Shown here one piece after another: positions 52,064-61,497 of a DNA stretch of 64,000 bases; the first letter of the stretch is position 1; each line of letters opens with the position of its first letter. The translations under genes were made by a program, and so were the position numbers. The notes below the pieces were generated by a model. That model saw only the letters and a program-made list of their open reading frames with translations, had not been told where the DNA came from and did not search any database. This stretch comes from Bacteroidaceae bacterium (GTDB lineage Bacteria > Bacteroidota > Bacteroidia > Bacteroidales > Bacteroidaceae), in NCBI GenBank assembly GCA_017555585.1, contig JAFZGA010000006.1:1-64000 (forward strand), given 5' to 3'.

Positions 52064-52720
52064 TTATTCATTGTTGCCTTCGTCGTAATCGTACAGATTC
52101 TCAGGTTGATATGTTATCTGATAAAGGCATGGATATACATATGTAGTAGCATTCGATGTTCCCTTTGTATGCGGAACTATCAGATTCACCCTTGCCAACT
52201 GTGACTGACGGCGAGTGAACCACAAATAGTTAAACGGTACAAGCCAACCTGTGGGCACATAGCTGCTACTGTACTGTTCCTTCATTATACCCGATGTAAA
52301 TGTAGCAGAGAATGTACCGCTTGTATTAGTAACACGCATTTCGTCAGGAACGCTGTAATATTTGTTGCTTGAGATTGTATCATCGTCTTGAATATTGTAT
52401 TCGGTGTAACGTACAAGTATATTGCGTGTATCGCCATCCTCTATTCTACGGGCATCATCGGCATGCTTAGGATTATGCACTATCTGCATATATACACCGT
52501 CTATTTCAACATATTCGTTACGGGCAACATCCGTAACAGAATCGTTGGCTATAAATTCTTGGAATGTTATAACTTCGATTCCTTGTTCCTTGATATATTC
52601 CTTTATGGTCTTTATTTCCTGTTCCTTCATTTCGGAATAGGTTACAGTATCATCACATGCAACGATAAAAACCAATAAAAGCGCGTAAAAAAAGATGTTT
52701 TTCAACTTGTTATTCATCAT
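52064..52720 (-). CDS. DUF4827 lipoprotein, FKBP-like in outline
   Basis: 218 residues with a lipoprotein signal (FYALLLVFIVAC, lipidated Cys21) and a domain containing YSEMKEQEIKTIKEYIKEQGIEVITFQEF and TSGIMKEQYSSSYVPTGWLVPFNYL. The layout matches DUF4827 proteins of Bacteroidales, which look like peptidyl-prolyl isomerase relatives. The promoter at 52760-52791 places the start at M26/M27 of the longer frame. Confidence 0.85.
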   Translation of the reverse strand: MMNNKLKNIFFYALLLVFIVACDDTVTYSEMKEQEIKTIKEYIKEQGIEVITFQEFIANDSVTDVARNEYVEIDGVYMQIVHNPKHADDARRIEDGDTRNILVRYTEYNIQDDDTISSNKYYSVPDEMRVTNTSGTFSATFTSGIMKEQYSSSYVPTGWLVPFNYLWFTRRQSQLARVNLIVPHTKGTSNATTYVYPCLYQITYQPENLYDYDEGNNE

Positions 52721-52759
52721 ATAATTCCGAGACAACAATCTCGCTCCATCAATATTTTT

Positions 52760-52791
52760 CAAAAGTACAATTTTCTGCAAAAATAGCAAAA
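52760..52791 (-). promoter_or_regulatory. Promoter of the DUF4827 gene
   Basis: On the minus strand TTTTG (52787-52791), 19 bp, TACTTTTG (52760-52767). A complete match to the consensus. Confidence 0.75.
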
Positions 52792-52851
52792 GCATAGCAA
52801 AAAAAATCCTCGCTTTTGCAAAATAAATATTAATTTGAGCAAAAATAGCTT

Positions 52852-53889
52852 TTACAAAGTATCTGTCAGTTGTTTTTTATACTTGTTGATGGCTTTTACA
52901 AAGATTGCAACAGCTTCATCCATAGAGCAATGCAGTTCACCGCCCGAAGCATTCTTGTGACCGCCACCATTGAAGAACTCTGCTGCAACCTCATTGCATG
53001 GGAAATCATCTACACTACGCAACGAGACATTTATTTTACCGGGCTGCTCCTCGCGCAAAAAACAGGAGAAGCGCACTCCTTTCATTTGCAAAGGTTGATT
53101 CACAAGACCTTCAGTATCGCCCTTGACAGCGTAGAAACGTTGCAGTTCATCATTGTCGAGTGTCATCAATGTTGCATTATACTTGTTGTATAACTTCATT
53201 TTTTTATACATCACATAACCATGCAGTCTCATGCGTGTCAGCGAAGATGTATAAAAGACCTTGCGATATATAAGATCCTTGTCAATACCTTTATCGAGCA
53301 ATGCCGCTATTATCAGGAAAATATCCTTTCGTGACGATGCATACGCAAAAGCGCCTGTATCAGTCATCATGCCGGTATATATGCACTGCGCCATCTCAAA
53401 AGTAACCGCGTCATCACCCGACAGACGTTCTACAAGCCTGTAGACAAGTTCAGAAGTAGAACATGCTTGGGGATACGATATTTTTACAACAAAGTCTTCC
53501 GAAGGGAAAAGATGATGATCGACAAGCACCTTAGGAGCTGAATTACGCACAACAGCAACACCCACATCACCTATGCGGGAAAAATCATTGAAATCAAGGC
53601 AGAAAAAAGCATCGGCATCGGCAATGAGCTTTTCGGCCTTATCACTGTCACTGTCGTAAAAAACCACATTTTCAACAGACGGCAACCATGCCAGGAAGTC
53701 CGGCTGTGGATTAGGCAAGACAACAGCAACGCTCTTACCCATATTCTTCAAGTAATGGAAAAGAGCAAGAGAAGAACCGAGAGCATCACCATCGGGATTT
53801 TTATGCGACAACAGCACGAAGCGTTCATTCCCGGAAATTATCTGTTCAATAGCCTCGACACAACTTTGCGGTATAATATTTTCAAGCAT
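52852..53889 (-). CDS. nrnA: Bifunctional oligoribonuclease / pAp phosphatase, DHH family
   Basis: 345 residues from ATG 53889. DHH motifs: LSHKNPDGDALGSSLAL (motif I), FCLDFNDFSRIGD (motif II) and VLVDHHLFP (DHH motif itself), followed by a DHHA1 domain ending FNGGGHKNASGGEL. It degrades short RNA and 3'-phosphoadenosine 5'-phosphate. The frame extends 20 codons upstream to 53949 across a TATCTTCG promoter box, so the later start is used. Confidence 0.92.
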   Translation of the reverse strand: MLENIIPQSCVEAIEQIISGNERFVLLSHKNPDGDALGSSLALFHYLKNMGKSVAVVLPNPQPDFLAWLPSVENVVFYDSDSDKAEKLIADADAFFCLDFNDFSRIGDVGVAVVRNSAPKVLVDHHLFPSEDFVVKISYPQACSTSELVYRLVERLSGDDAVTFEMAQCIYTGMMTDTGAFAYASSRKDIFLIIAALLDKGIDKDLIYRKVFYTSSLTRMRLHGYVMYKKMKLYNKYNATLMTLDNDELQRFYAVKGDTEGLVNQPLQMKGVRFSCFLREEQPGKINVSLRSVDDFPCNEVAAEFFNGGGHKNASGGELHCSMDEAVAIFVKAINKYKKQLTDTL

Positions 53890-53950
53890 ACATATAGAAA
53901 TTATATGCGAAGATACGAATTTGCGCAGAGAGATATACTTTTTTGGCAAA

Positions 53951-56077
53951 TTATTTATCCCTCATCGGCACTAAATCGAAGTTTTCACCGGAAACGATGA
54001 CCTTCAATGCGCCCGATTGCGATACATCTACAACTTCAATTCCCAACAACGCACATTCGCGTTTTATTCTCTCCCTGCTATGCCTGTACAACGAGCCGTC
54101 GAGTACAACACATGCAGCCGGATACACCTCAACAAGTTCTCTTACAGGCCCAAGGAAACCACGACACAACACAAGAATATCCACAGGTTCAACATATTCA
54201 TTCTCGCGCCAATGTGCATTGTCAAGCAATCTTACCACAACACCATCAAACATAAAAAGACCATCACTGTACTGTACGACAGAATCATTACATTCCTGCT
54301 CCACCCATTGCGGCGAAGAGAGTGATTTCTGTTTGACAAAAGGTGCTGAGACATATACATACTCAGCATCCCGTTGCGGAACAGTTGAAACAAGGTAATT
54401 TTCACCGCCATCGTAAACAAGATGGACAAGCGGATTCTTACGGTTATTGTATATCACCATAAAATCACCTTCTGTAGCCGGTTTACCGACGAACAACAAC
54501 AGCACGACAAGTGACACTGCACTGCATGAAGCTATTGCGACGAGCCACCATCTGCGTTGAATCAGTCCTAAAAAGAAAACCGTTATAAACAGCACCACGC
54601 ACACAACTCCCATAACCCCTAAAGGTGGCAAAGAGTACGATGCACCAGGCAATTCAGCAACACTTTGAACACCCATATTCATCAAGCCGGCAACAATATC
54701 CAACAACCATGCCACACAATGTTGCAGGAAAGGTATCGGAGTCAACAACCACACAAGAAGCACCAATATCATTATTGCAAATGCCAATGGTACAACAAAA
54801 AGGTTTGTAAGCAGGAAATATACAGGAAACATTCCAAAATAGTACCACACCAAAGGCATTGTTCCCAACTGTGACACCAAAGAAAGGATCAGCAAATTTA
54901 CAATATAGGCATACAATGGACCGCGTTCATACACACCCAACAAATCCTGCAACGGAGGCGCAAGAAGAAGTATTGCAAACACTGCCGCAAAAGAGAGCTG
55001 AAAACTAACGTCAAAAAGCAAATGCGGCGAAAACAACAGCATCGCTATTGCCGCAAATGCGAGCGAACTGATTGGCGACACGTCTCGAGAGAGCAGACGT
55101 CCTGAGGACATTAGAGTAAACAACGTTGCAGAACGCACCACAGAAGGTGAAAGACCTGCAACAAAAGCAAATCCCCAAAGAACAGCAATGACCACCACCT
55201 CACGCAAGAGACGAAAAACAAAATTACGTCTGCGCAGTGGCATCAGAGCCGTTACAATCATATACAGTATACCCATGTGCAATCCTGACAGAGCAAGGAT
55301 ATGACTTGCGCCTGCTATGGAATAGCTCTCTTTCAACTCCTGTGGAAAATCGCGTTTCTCGCCAAGAGTCAATGCAGACAACAATGCCAGATTTTCTTTT
55401 TCAAAGCCGAGACGTTCATACAATGCCACAGCTCCTGCACGCAATTCAAGCGCCCTTATCTTAATTCCCTTTTTTGTCGTAGGTATATGTTCCCATGCTT
55501 CATCATACACAAAAGAAGTACCGGAAATATCTTTTATATAATAGAAACGCTCTATATTAAACTCTGCTGGATTACCCTGATTGCAAGGAGAATATACCAT
55601 TGTTTCAAGTTCAAGGAGATCACCCGCCGACAAGGATTCCGTTTCAACAGAACGTTGAAAATGTAGATACACAAGACCTTTACGGCGCTCGCTGTTTATA
55701 GAACAGAGAGTATCTGCAAAGAGTTCGGCAAGCACCTTGACATCGCTTCCGCGCACACAAGGAACTTCTACCAACCGCGCTGTATAACTATTTTTCTCAC
55801 TACTCCACTGCAAGGATTTTTCATAAGCCTGCCTGCTTTCCACAAAAAGCCCTGTTGAGAACATGAACATCATCACCCCTACGCCAAAAAGCCATTTAGG
55901 AGCAGAATGCATTAGACAGAACGGAAGCACAACAACAGAGAGTATAAAAACAGCAAAGATGTGCAATGCCTCAACATCACACACCCACCCTGTAGCAATG
56001 CCGGCCATAAGCGGTATTGCCAACCTCAATAGAGGATTTTGATAGAAGATATTTTTGCTTGCCACGTTACATTGCAC
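53951..56077 (-). CDS. comEC: ComEC/Rec2-type DNA uptake channel
   Basis: 708 residues with an N-terminal hydrophobic and OB-fold part (DUF4131-like, about 1-190), then the competence core (about 210-500) with ESYSIAGASHILALSGLHMGILY, the family signature, and several membrane helices. The last 180 residues correspond to the position of the metallo-beta-lactamase domain but show no HxHxDH zinc motif, so that domain is absent or inactive. In transformable bacteria ComEC moves single-stranded DNA across the inner membrane. The start overlaps the rpe stop by 11 bp. Confidence 0.9.
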   Translation of the reverse strand: MQCNVASKNIFYQNPLLRLAIPLMAGIATGWVCDVEALHIFAVFILSVVVLPFCLMHSAPKWLFGVGVMMFMFSTGLFVESRQAYEKSLQWSSEKNSYTARLVEVPCVRGSDVKVLAELFADTLCSINSERRKGLVYLHFQRSVETESLSAGDLLELETMVYSPCNQGNPAEFNIERFYYIKDISGTSFVYDEAWEHIPTTKKGIKIRALELRAGAVALYERLGFEKENLALLSALTLGEKRDFPQELKESYSIAGASHILALSGLHMGILYMIVTALMPLRRRNFVFRLLREVVVIAVLWGFAFVAGLSPSVVRSATLFTLMSSGRLLSRDVSPISSLAFAAIAMLLFSPHLLFDVSFQLSFAAVFAILLLAPPLQDLLGVYERGPLYAYIVNLLILSLVSQLGTMPLVWYYFGMFPVYFLLTNLFVVPLAFAIMILVLLVWLLTPIPFLQHCVAWLLDIVAGLMNMGVQSVAELPGASYSLPPLGVMGVVCVVLFITVFFLGLIQRRWWLVAIASCSAVSLVVLLLFVGKPATEGDFMVIYNNRKNPLVHLVYDGGENYLVSTVPQRDAEYVYVSAPFVKQKSLSSPQWVEQECNDSVVQYSDGLFMFDGVVVRLLDNAHWRENEYVEPVDILVLCRGFLGPVRELVEVYPAACVVLDGSLYRHSRERIKRECALLGIEVVDVSQSGALKVIVSGENFDLVPMRDK

Positions 56078-56717
56078 GCAATGCAGTTATAACAGCATTT
56101 GGATCAGGAGCCTTAAACACAGCATTTCCTGCAACGAGAGCATCAGAACCGGCATCGGCCAACAGTTTTCCTGTTTCCACATTCACGCCACCATCAACCT
56201 CTATTATGGCCTTTGAGCCTGTCGAATCGATGAGTTCGCGCAACTCACGCACCTTGTTCACAGTGTGAGGAATAAACTTCTGACCACCGAATCCGGGATT
56301 CACACTCATAAGAAGCACCAAATCAAGCTCACCGATTATATCCTTGAGCAGACACACAGGAGTCGATGGATTAAGGGTTACACCGGCCATCATCCCAGCA
56401 TCTTTGATCTGGGTAACAGCACGATGGATATGAGTGCATGCCTCGTAATGTATATTCATTATACGGGCGTTCAATTCCTTGACTGCAGGCAGATAGTTCA
56501 TTGGATTCACCACCATCAAATGTACATCAAGCGGTTTTTCACACAATTCCGCAACATATTTGAGCACAGGAGGTCCAAAAGAGAGATTCGGTACGAACAC
56601 ACCGTCCATAATGTCGATATGCAACCAATCACACTCACTGTTATTAATCATTTTCAAATCTTCCTGTAGGTTGCCGAAATTCGCCGACAACAACGATGGT
56701 GATATTATCTGCGCCAT
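56067..56717 (-). CDS. rpe: Ribulose-phosphate 3-epimerase
   Basis: 216-residue TIM barrel of the pentose phosphate pathway. Motifs: SPSLLSANFGNLQEDL, DWLHIDIMDGVFVPNLSFGP (metal site), LDVHLMVVNPMNYLP, MSVNPGFGGQKFIP and EVDGGVNVETG. Co-transcribed with comEC downstream (11-bp overlap). A -7 box is at 56737-56744. Confidence 0.97.
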   Translation of the reverse strand: MAQIISPSLLSANFGNLQEDLKMINNSECDWLHIDIMDGVFVPNLSFGPPVLKYVAELCEKPLDVHLMVVNPMNYLPAVKELNARIMNIHYEACTHIHRAVTQIKDAGMMAGVTLNPSTPVCLLKDIIGELDLVLLMSVNPGFGGQKFIPHTVNKVRELRELIDSTGSKAIIEVDGGVNVETGKLLADAGSDALVAGNAVFKAPDPNAVITALRAM

Positions 56718-56736
56718 ATTTTTTAATTTAGTACCG

Positions 56737-56744
56737 CGAAGATA
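56737..56744 (-). promoter_or_regulatory. -7 promoter box of rpe-comEC
   Basis: TATCTTCG on the minus strand, 19 bp before the rpe ATG. Confidence 0.6.
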
Positions 56745-56789
56745 TAAAAAAGATAAAGGAAATGCAAGAGCACAAAGAAGAAATGGTTA

Positions 56790-56821
56790 TTTGCTCCTTA
56801 ACTATTATTTGACTATCTTCG
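56790..56821 (+). promoter_or_regulatory. Promoter of the sialidase gene
   Basis: TTTG (56790-56793), 20 bp, TATCTTCG (56814-56821). The leader to ATG 56851 is about 22 nt. Diverges from the rpe promoter. Confidence 0.7.
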
Positions 56822-56850
56822 CACAGATAGAATAAAATCAGAACAACAAT

Positions 56851-58875
56851 ATGAAAACAAACAGAATCTTTTTGGCTATGCTCGCCATGTTATTGGGCGT
56901 AACGACGAGCGCATGGGGGCAACAGGAGAACGCCGCATCGGTATTCTCGAGTTCATTCAAGAAAGGCAAACCCGTCCAGATCACAAACAACAGGGATAAG
57001 GGTTTTTCCATCAAGTTCAACGACAAGAACAACATTGCAGGCGAAGCGGTAAAGAGCGGTGCAACGTCATACACCACAGAAGACATTTGGTACCTCGTAG
57101 GAAATGCCGAAAATTTCAAGATGTACAGCCACGTTGCCGGAAGCAAATATGCGTTGAAGCTTGACGGCACAGAGTCGGGAGTCGCAGCAACAATGGTTCC
57201 TGAAAAAGAGGCTACAGTCCTGACATTGACAAAACAAGAGGACAACAGTTATGCCATATCTCCCAAAGCCAACCCAAGTGTGAGTTTCAACATGTTCGGT
57301 GGTGCTGGCAGAGATATAAAGCTATATGCAAGCGAAGATGGAGGAAGCCATTGGAACCTCAAGGTGTTGGACATGAGCAGACCATTAAAGCTCAAATACA
57401 ACGCGCTGCTCAATGGTGGTTTCGACACGAACTACAAAATCGGCAACATTGCGATAACCATCGACGGCAACACGAGTAACACGCTTCTTGACAAAAACAG
57501 TTTGCCTGAATCAACAACATGCTATTTGCCCAAAGATGCAAAGTTCAGCATTGCAACCGGGCTTGTATGTCATGGATGGAAGATGGACATCAACGGCGGC
57601 AAAAGCATGACCGACCACACATTGCCTGAAAAGGGAATGGAAGTAACCGTAAATATATCTGTTGACAAGAACAACAAATACCAATACCTCTATTATTCAC
57701 CTGACGAAAAAGGTATTCCCTACCGCATTCCGGCTATTGTAAGCACAGCCAACGGATATGTATTCGCCATAAACGACTACCGTCCATGTGGCAATGACAT
57801 AGGATTCGGCGAGGTTGACCTTGTAATGCGCCACAGCACAAAAGCCGGTACAGAATGGGACGGTCATTCGTGGACAGACCCGGTAACCATAGCGGACGGT
57901 GTGGGAAAAGAGGCGAAAGAGACATGGCTCACAGGATTTGGTGACCCGGCAATAGTTGCCGACCGCGAACGCAACGAAATTCTTGTAATGAGCGTATGCG
58001 GCAACCGTCTATGCTGGCACGGCAACTATGGTGCAGGAACAAGCGAGAACCCGGAAAACCCGAACCGTATGGCACGCCTGCGCATAAAGTTCAACGAAGA
58101 GACACAGCAATGGGAGACGACACAGCCTGAGGAAGTCACATACGAGATATACCCGCTGTTCAAGGACAAGAACGGCAAGGCACATGTAGGCTCAATGTTC
58201 ATAGGAGCAGGCCGCATGGCACAAAGCAGCATGATAAAGGTAGGCGACTATTACCGTATATACTGCGCGGTATGGGCTGTTGAGACAGGCAGCTATCGCC
58301 ACCACAACTATGTACTCTATTCCGATGACTTCGGTGACACATGGAACCTGCTTGGCGAACTTGGCAACGACTTCAACGACAGCCCGGCACCATTCGGAAA
58401 CGAGCCTAAATGTGAAGAGCTTCCTGACGGAAGTGTACTTCTCAGCAGCCGCAAGGGGTATGGTCGCTACTACAATGTATTCCATTACAGCAATTTCGAA
58501 AAGGCTGAAGGCCGTTGGGACGGTGCTGTCGCAACAGATGAAGTAGGTAATCTGAAGTTCGGGCGAAACGACACTAATGGTGAAGTATTGCGTATTGGCA
58601 ACACACTGTTCCAGTCAGTACCTACCGGTGACAGCCGCAGTGATGTTGCAATATACTACCGACCTTTGAGCGATGATCCAGCAACTTATACTCCCAAAGA
58701 GCTTGCCAACGGTTGGAAAAAGTTCAAAGTTTCTGACAGAGGATCGGCATATTCGTCAATATGCATTCTCCCTGACGGCAAATCAATTGGTATATACTAC
58801 GAAGAGGAACCGGGAGGCTACTCAATGGTATACCGACCTATAGAACTCTCTGAAATTACAGAAAACGACAAATAA
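56851..58875 (+). CDS. nanH: Secreted exo-sialidase (GH33)
   Basis: Releases terminal sialic acid from host glycans. Signal peptide MKTNRIFLAMLAMLLG...WG, a beta-sandwich N-terminal part (about 25-280), then a six-bladed propeller opened by GIPYRIPAIV (the RIP motif, Arg292). Asp-box-like motifs are seen at HSTKAGTEWDGHSW and more clearly at YSDDFGDTWNLL. NDYRPCGND supplies a candidate acid/base Asp, and LSSRKGYGRYYN and GIYYEEEPGGYS a triad arginine and the Glu/Tyr region. It has no lipobox, so it is periplasmic or exported further. No sialic acid catabolic genes (nanA, nanE) are adjacent. Confidence 0.88.
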   Translation: MKTNRIFLAMLAMLLGVTTSAWGQQENAASVFSSSFKKGKPVQITNNRDKGFSIKFNDKNNIAGEAVKSGATSYTTEDIWYLVGNAENFKMYSHVAGSKYALKLDGTESGVAATMVPEKEATVLTLTKQEDNSYAISPKANPSVSFNMFGGAGRDIKLYASEDGGSHWNLKVLDMSRPLKLKYNALLNGGFDTNYKIGNIAITIDGNTSNTLLDKNSLPESTTCYLPKDAKFSIATGLVCHGWKMDINGGKSMTDHTLPEKGMEVTVNISVDKNNKYQYLYYSPDEKGIPYRIPAIVSTANGYVFAINDYRPCGNDIGFGEVDLVMRHSTKAGTEWDGHSWTDPVTIADGVGKEAKETWLTGFGDPAIVADRERNEILVMSVCGNRLCWHGNYGAGTSENPENPNRMARLRIKFNEETQQWETTQPEEVTYEIYPLFKDKNGKAHVGSMFIGAGRMAQSSMIKVGDYYRIYCAVWAVETGSYRHHNYVLYSDDFGDTWNLLGELGNDFNDSPAPFGNEPKCEELPDGSVLLSSRKGYGRYYNVFHYSNFEKAEGRWDGAVATDEVGNLKFGRNDTNGEVLRIGNTLFQSVPTGDSRSDVAIYYRPLSDDPATYTPKELANGWKKFKVSDRGSAYSSICILPDGKSIGIYYEEEPGGYSMVYRPIELSEITENDK

Positions 58876-58877
58876 AC

Positions 58878-58918
58878 AACAAAAAAGATGTGTGGCCGCG
58901 CCACACATCTTTTTTGTT
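58878..58918. terminator. Bidirectional hairpin terminator
   Basis: AACAAAAAAGATGTGTGGC-CGC-GCCACACATCTTTTTTGTT, a 19-bp perfect stem between the sialidase gene (+) and the PepSY gene (-). Confidence 0.9.
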
Positions 58919-58931
58919 ACAATAATACGGA

Positions 58932-60041
58932 TTATTTCTTACGCTTGCCGTAAAGTCTCTTTATCCAGAAATAATATCCTGTCAAAGGCAATGTCGCACC
59001 AAGCAATGCCGCAAAGAATGTCAGCAACTGCGAGAATAACCCACCCCACAGACCGGTGTGTATGGAGTATACCCAGCCTCGCGCCTTTGAGCGTCTGTCA
59101 CTGTCCTTATACAAAGTCTCTGAAACGATATCGCCGTTAGACCTGTCGAAGCCATACCGGTCACTTGCACGATAATTCCCAAAGAGATACTTTTTACTCA
59201 ATGTAACAGTTCCGTCGGATACAGTCACTTGCCTGAAATCGGGATTCTCGGCAACAACAGTCTCAAAAGCCTTTTGCCAAGCATCGACCTCGCTACCTGT
59301 AGTCTGGTTACGTTCCTGCTTTACACCCTTTGCAGAATTCTCTTTTCTCACAACTACCTCTTTGCCGGCAACAACATCATAAAAAGCCTTATTGTACCAC
59401 TTGAATGACCATGTGAGCCCGGTCAGTGCTATTGCAAGCAACAGAAGAGAGACGTAAAATCCACCGGCAACATGCAGATCGTACCACAAGCGATTCTTTC
59501 CTTTTGAAAAGACAATGTTCAACCTATTCTTGAGCATTTTCCTGTTTCTTGGCCACCACACGACAAAGCCGGTAAACAACAACAGAACAAACGCAATAGT
59601 GCTTACGCCGACAATAATTTTACCCCAGAAAACCCTATCCTTTCCCGGGTTACTATCCATTAACCAACGGTGCAGACGCATTGTCGTCCTGAAAAATGGA
59701 AGACGCTCATATTTTCCTATTATCTCAGCGGTATATTGGTTCACATACACAGCTGCGTGACGTGGTTTGGACAGAGTTATCTTGTACGCCTCATCGGGAT
59801 TAGAAGAGACAGCAACGCCTTTAACCGTAACATCGTCCGGAAGAGTTCTGGAAACCACATCCACAAGTTGTCCCATGGGTATAGGAGAACCAGTCTGTTC
59901 GACAGTTCTCATGTCAGAGGTAACAATATCGGTAATCTCCTTTTCAAAAACGAGCAATGCACCGGTAAAACATATCACAACTATGACAAGACCGAATGGG
60001 ATTGAAATCCACAAATGCAGATGACGGAAAATCTTTCTCAT
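58932..60041 (-). CDS. xusC: PepSY-domain inner-membrane protein, XusC-like
   Basis: 369 residues with four membrane helices (about 13-35, 145-170, 195-215, 335-355) and two PepSY-like periplasmic parts. It starts MRKIFRHLHLWISIPFGLVIVVI and contains RLHRWLMDSNPGKDRVFWGKIIVG and YSIHTGLWGGLFSQLL, with conserved histidines as in PepSY_TM ferric-reductase-like proteins. In B. thetaiotaomicron the third gene of the xusABC operon is of this type and probably reduces or releases siderophore iron. Third gene downstream of the receptor; 48 bp after the lipoprotein gene. Symbol by gene order and family. Confidence 0.8.
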   Translation of the reverse strand: MRKIFRHLHLWISIPFGLVIVVICFTGALLVFEKEITDIVTSDMRTVEQTGSPIPMGQLVDVVSRTLPDDVTVKGVAVSSNPDEAYKITLSKPRHAAVYVNQYTAEIIGKYERLPFFRTTMRLHRWLMDSNPGKDRVFWGKIIVGVSTIAFVLLLFTGFVVWWPRNRKMLKNRLNIVFSKGKNRLWYDLHVAGGFYVSLLLLAIALTGLTWSFKWYNKAFYDVVAGKEVVVRKENSAKGVKQERNQTTGSEVDAWQKAFETVVAENPDFRQVTVSDGTVTLSKKYLFGNYRASDRYGFDRSNGDIVSETLYKDSDRRSKARGWVYSIHTGLWGGLFSQLLTFFAALLGATLPLTGYYFWIKRLYGKRKK

Positions 60042-60089
60042 TGTATAAAGTTATAATTATTATGCGGCTAATATACAACAAATAACATA

Positions 60090-61472
60090 TCAAGGCAACA
60101 ATTTCCCTACTCCATCAAGTGAAGAAACTTCAACTACAGCACCTTTGGTTGCCGTAGCACTTTCAGGATCAATCTTGTATATTGCAGGATAACCGTCGGT
60201 TGTTGTCACCGGCATATAGGCAAACCCGTTCTCAATATATGGAGCTTTACCGAATGCCGACAATGTCTCAGGCAAGCCCGTAATATATTCAAAGGTCGCA
60301 TTTACAACATCAAACACGGCAAGACTGAGCGCATTGAGAGCTTTTCCGCCAAGAGCGAAAGGCGCATCATACATCTGCAGAAGGAAACAGTTATTGCCCA
60401 TGTACCACGAGCGCATAAACGAGCGTCCACCCGACAACTGCTCAATATTCACATAAAAATCATCGTCAAACTTCTCCTCACCGGCATTTATACGCATTAC
60501 TGCAGCCGGTAATGTTGTCTGCTGACGGTTATCAGTCATAGTTTTAGCATAAGAGGGAGAGAATACATAGATATCCTCGTTCTCCGTAGCCCAAATCATT
60601 TGATAATACTGCGATTTGTTACGTCCACTTGCATAGCTCATCCTGTCGGTAGATATAATCTTTTTAGAACCTAACATCGCATCATCGAATATAGCAATAT
60701 GACATTCATTGGGATACTGCGTCCACTGCAGTTCACCCTTTTTATAAGAACTGCTGTTTGAGCCCCCGTCCTCTGTTTTTACAAGGTCAGGGTATTTTAC
60801 ATACCTGCCACCGTCAGTAGCAGCACCATATTGGCTCAATCCCATGGGAACAGCTGCGGCAAACAGTTTGTCGCCACGCTGTTGAAAACCTGCCAAAGTA
60901 ACATACTCACCGTTACCAAGGAAATTCTCCGACAGATATTTCCTGTCAGTGGCATTAGACGTATAGGTTTCCGCTTTTGTATCAAGCAAAGAGACAAGCA
61001 GCATCTTAGGCAGATAGCCATTGGCATCAGCCCACTCTGCCGGAGCATTACCTGTTGATGTTGTTATTATATAATCGTTATATATACCATATGTCGTAAA
61101 ACGGTTTATGGCATACTCCCTGCTACGTTCAATAATGGAATAGTCGTTACCCATCACGTACGAACGTGTTAGACCTGCGTTACCGTCGTTGTATGTAAGA
61201 CCATACAAATAATCCGTACCATGGAACACCCAATACGATGCGGCATCAGTAACCAGCCCCTGGTTAACCGGTGAGATTGTTCCGTTTTCAAGCGACTCAG
61301 CATTGAGCAACACCGGTGTACTGTTGTTCGACATCGTTACAGTCGCAGCTATGACATAAGGTCTGACACTACCCGAAGAAGGGGCATTATAATCACTCTC
61401 ATTTTCGCACGAAGCGAACAGAAGTGCTGTAGCAGAAGCAAACAACACACTTTTCAAAATAGATCTTTTCAT
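60090..61472 (-). CDS. xusB: DUF4374 surface lipoprotein, XusB-like siderophore-binding protein
   Basis: 460 residues with lipobox LLFASC (Cys22), followed by a seven-bladed-propeller-like DUF4374 domain ([73 protein letters not shown]). XusB of B. thetaiotaomicron is a surface-exposed DUF4374 lipoprotein that binds ferric enterobactin of other bacteria and delivers it to XusA. The gene order here is the same. Which siderophore is bound cannot be told from sequence. Confidence 0.85.
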   Translation of the reverse strand: MKRSILKSVLFASATALLFASCENESDYNAPSSGSVRPYVIAATVTMSNNSTPVLLNAESLENGTISPVNQGLVTDAASYWVFHGTDYLYGLTYNDGNAGLTRSYVMGNDYSIIERSREYAINRFTTYGIYNDYIITTSTGNAPAEWADANGYLPKMLLVSLLDTKAETYTSNATDRKYLSENFLGNGEYVTLAGFQQRGDKLFAAAVPMGLSQYGAATDGGRYVKYPDLVKTEDGGSNSSSYKKGELQWTQYPNECHIAIFDDAMLGSKKIISTDRMSYASGRNKSQYYQMIWATENEDIYVFSPSYAKTMTDNRQQTTLPAAVMRINAGEEKFDDDFYVNIEQLSGGRSFMRSWYMGNNCFLLQMYDAPFALGGKALNALSLAVFDVVNATFEYITGLPETLSAFGKAPYIENGFAYMPVTTTDGYPAIYKIDPESATATKGAVVEVSSLDGVGKLLP

Positions 61473-61497
61473 TATTAAAGTTTTATTGTTCCTGACT

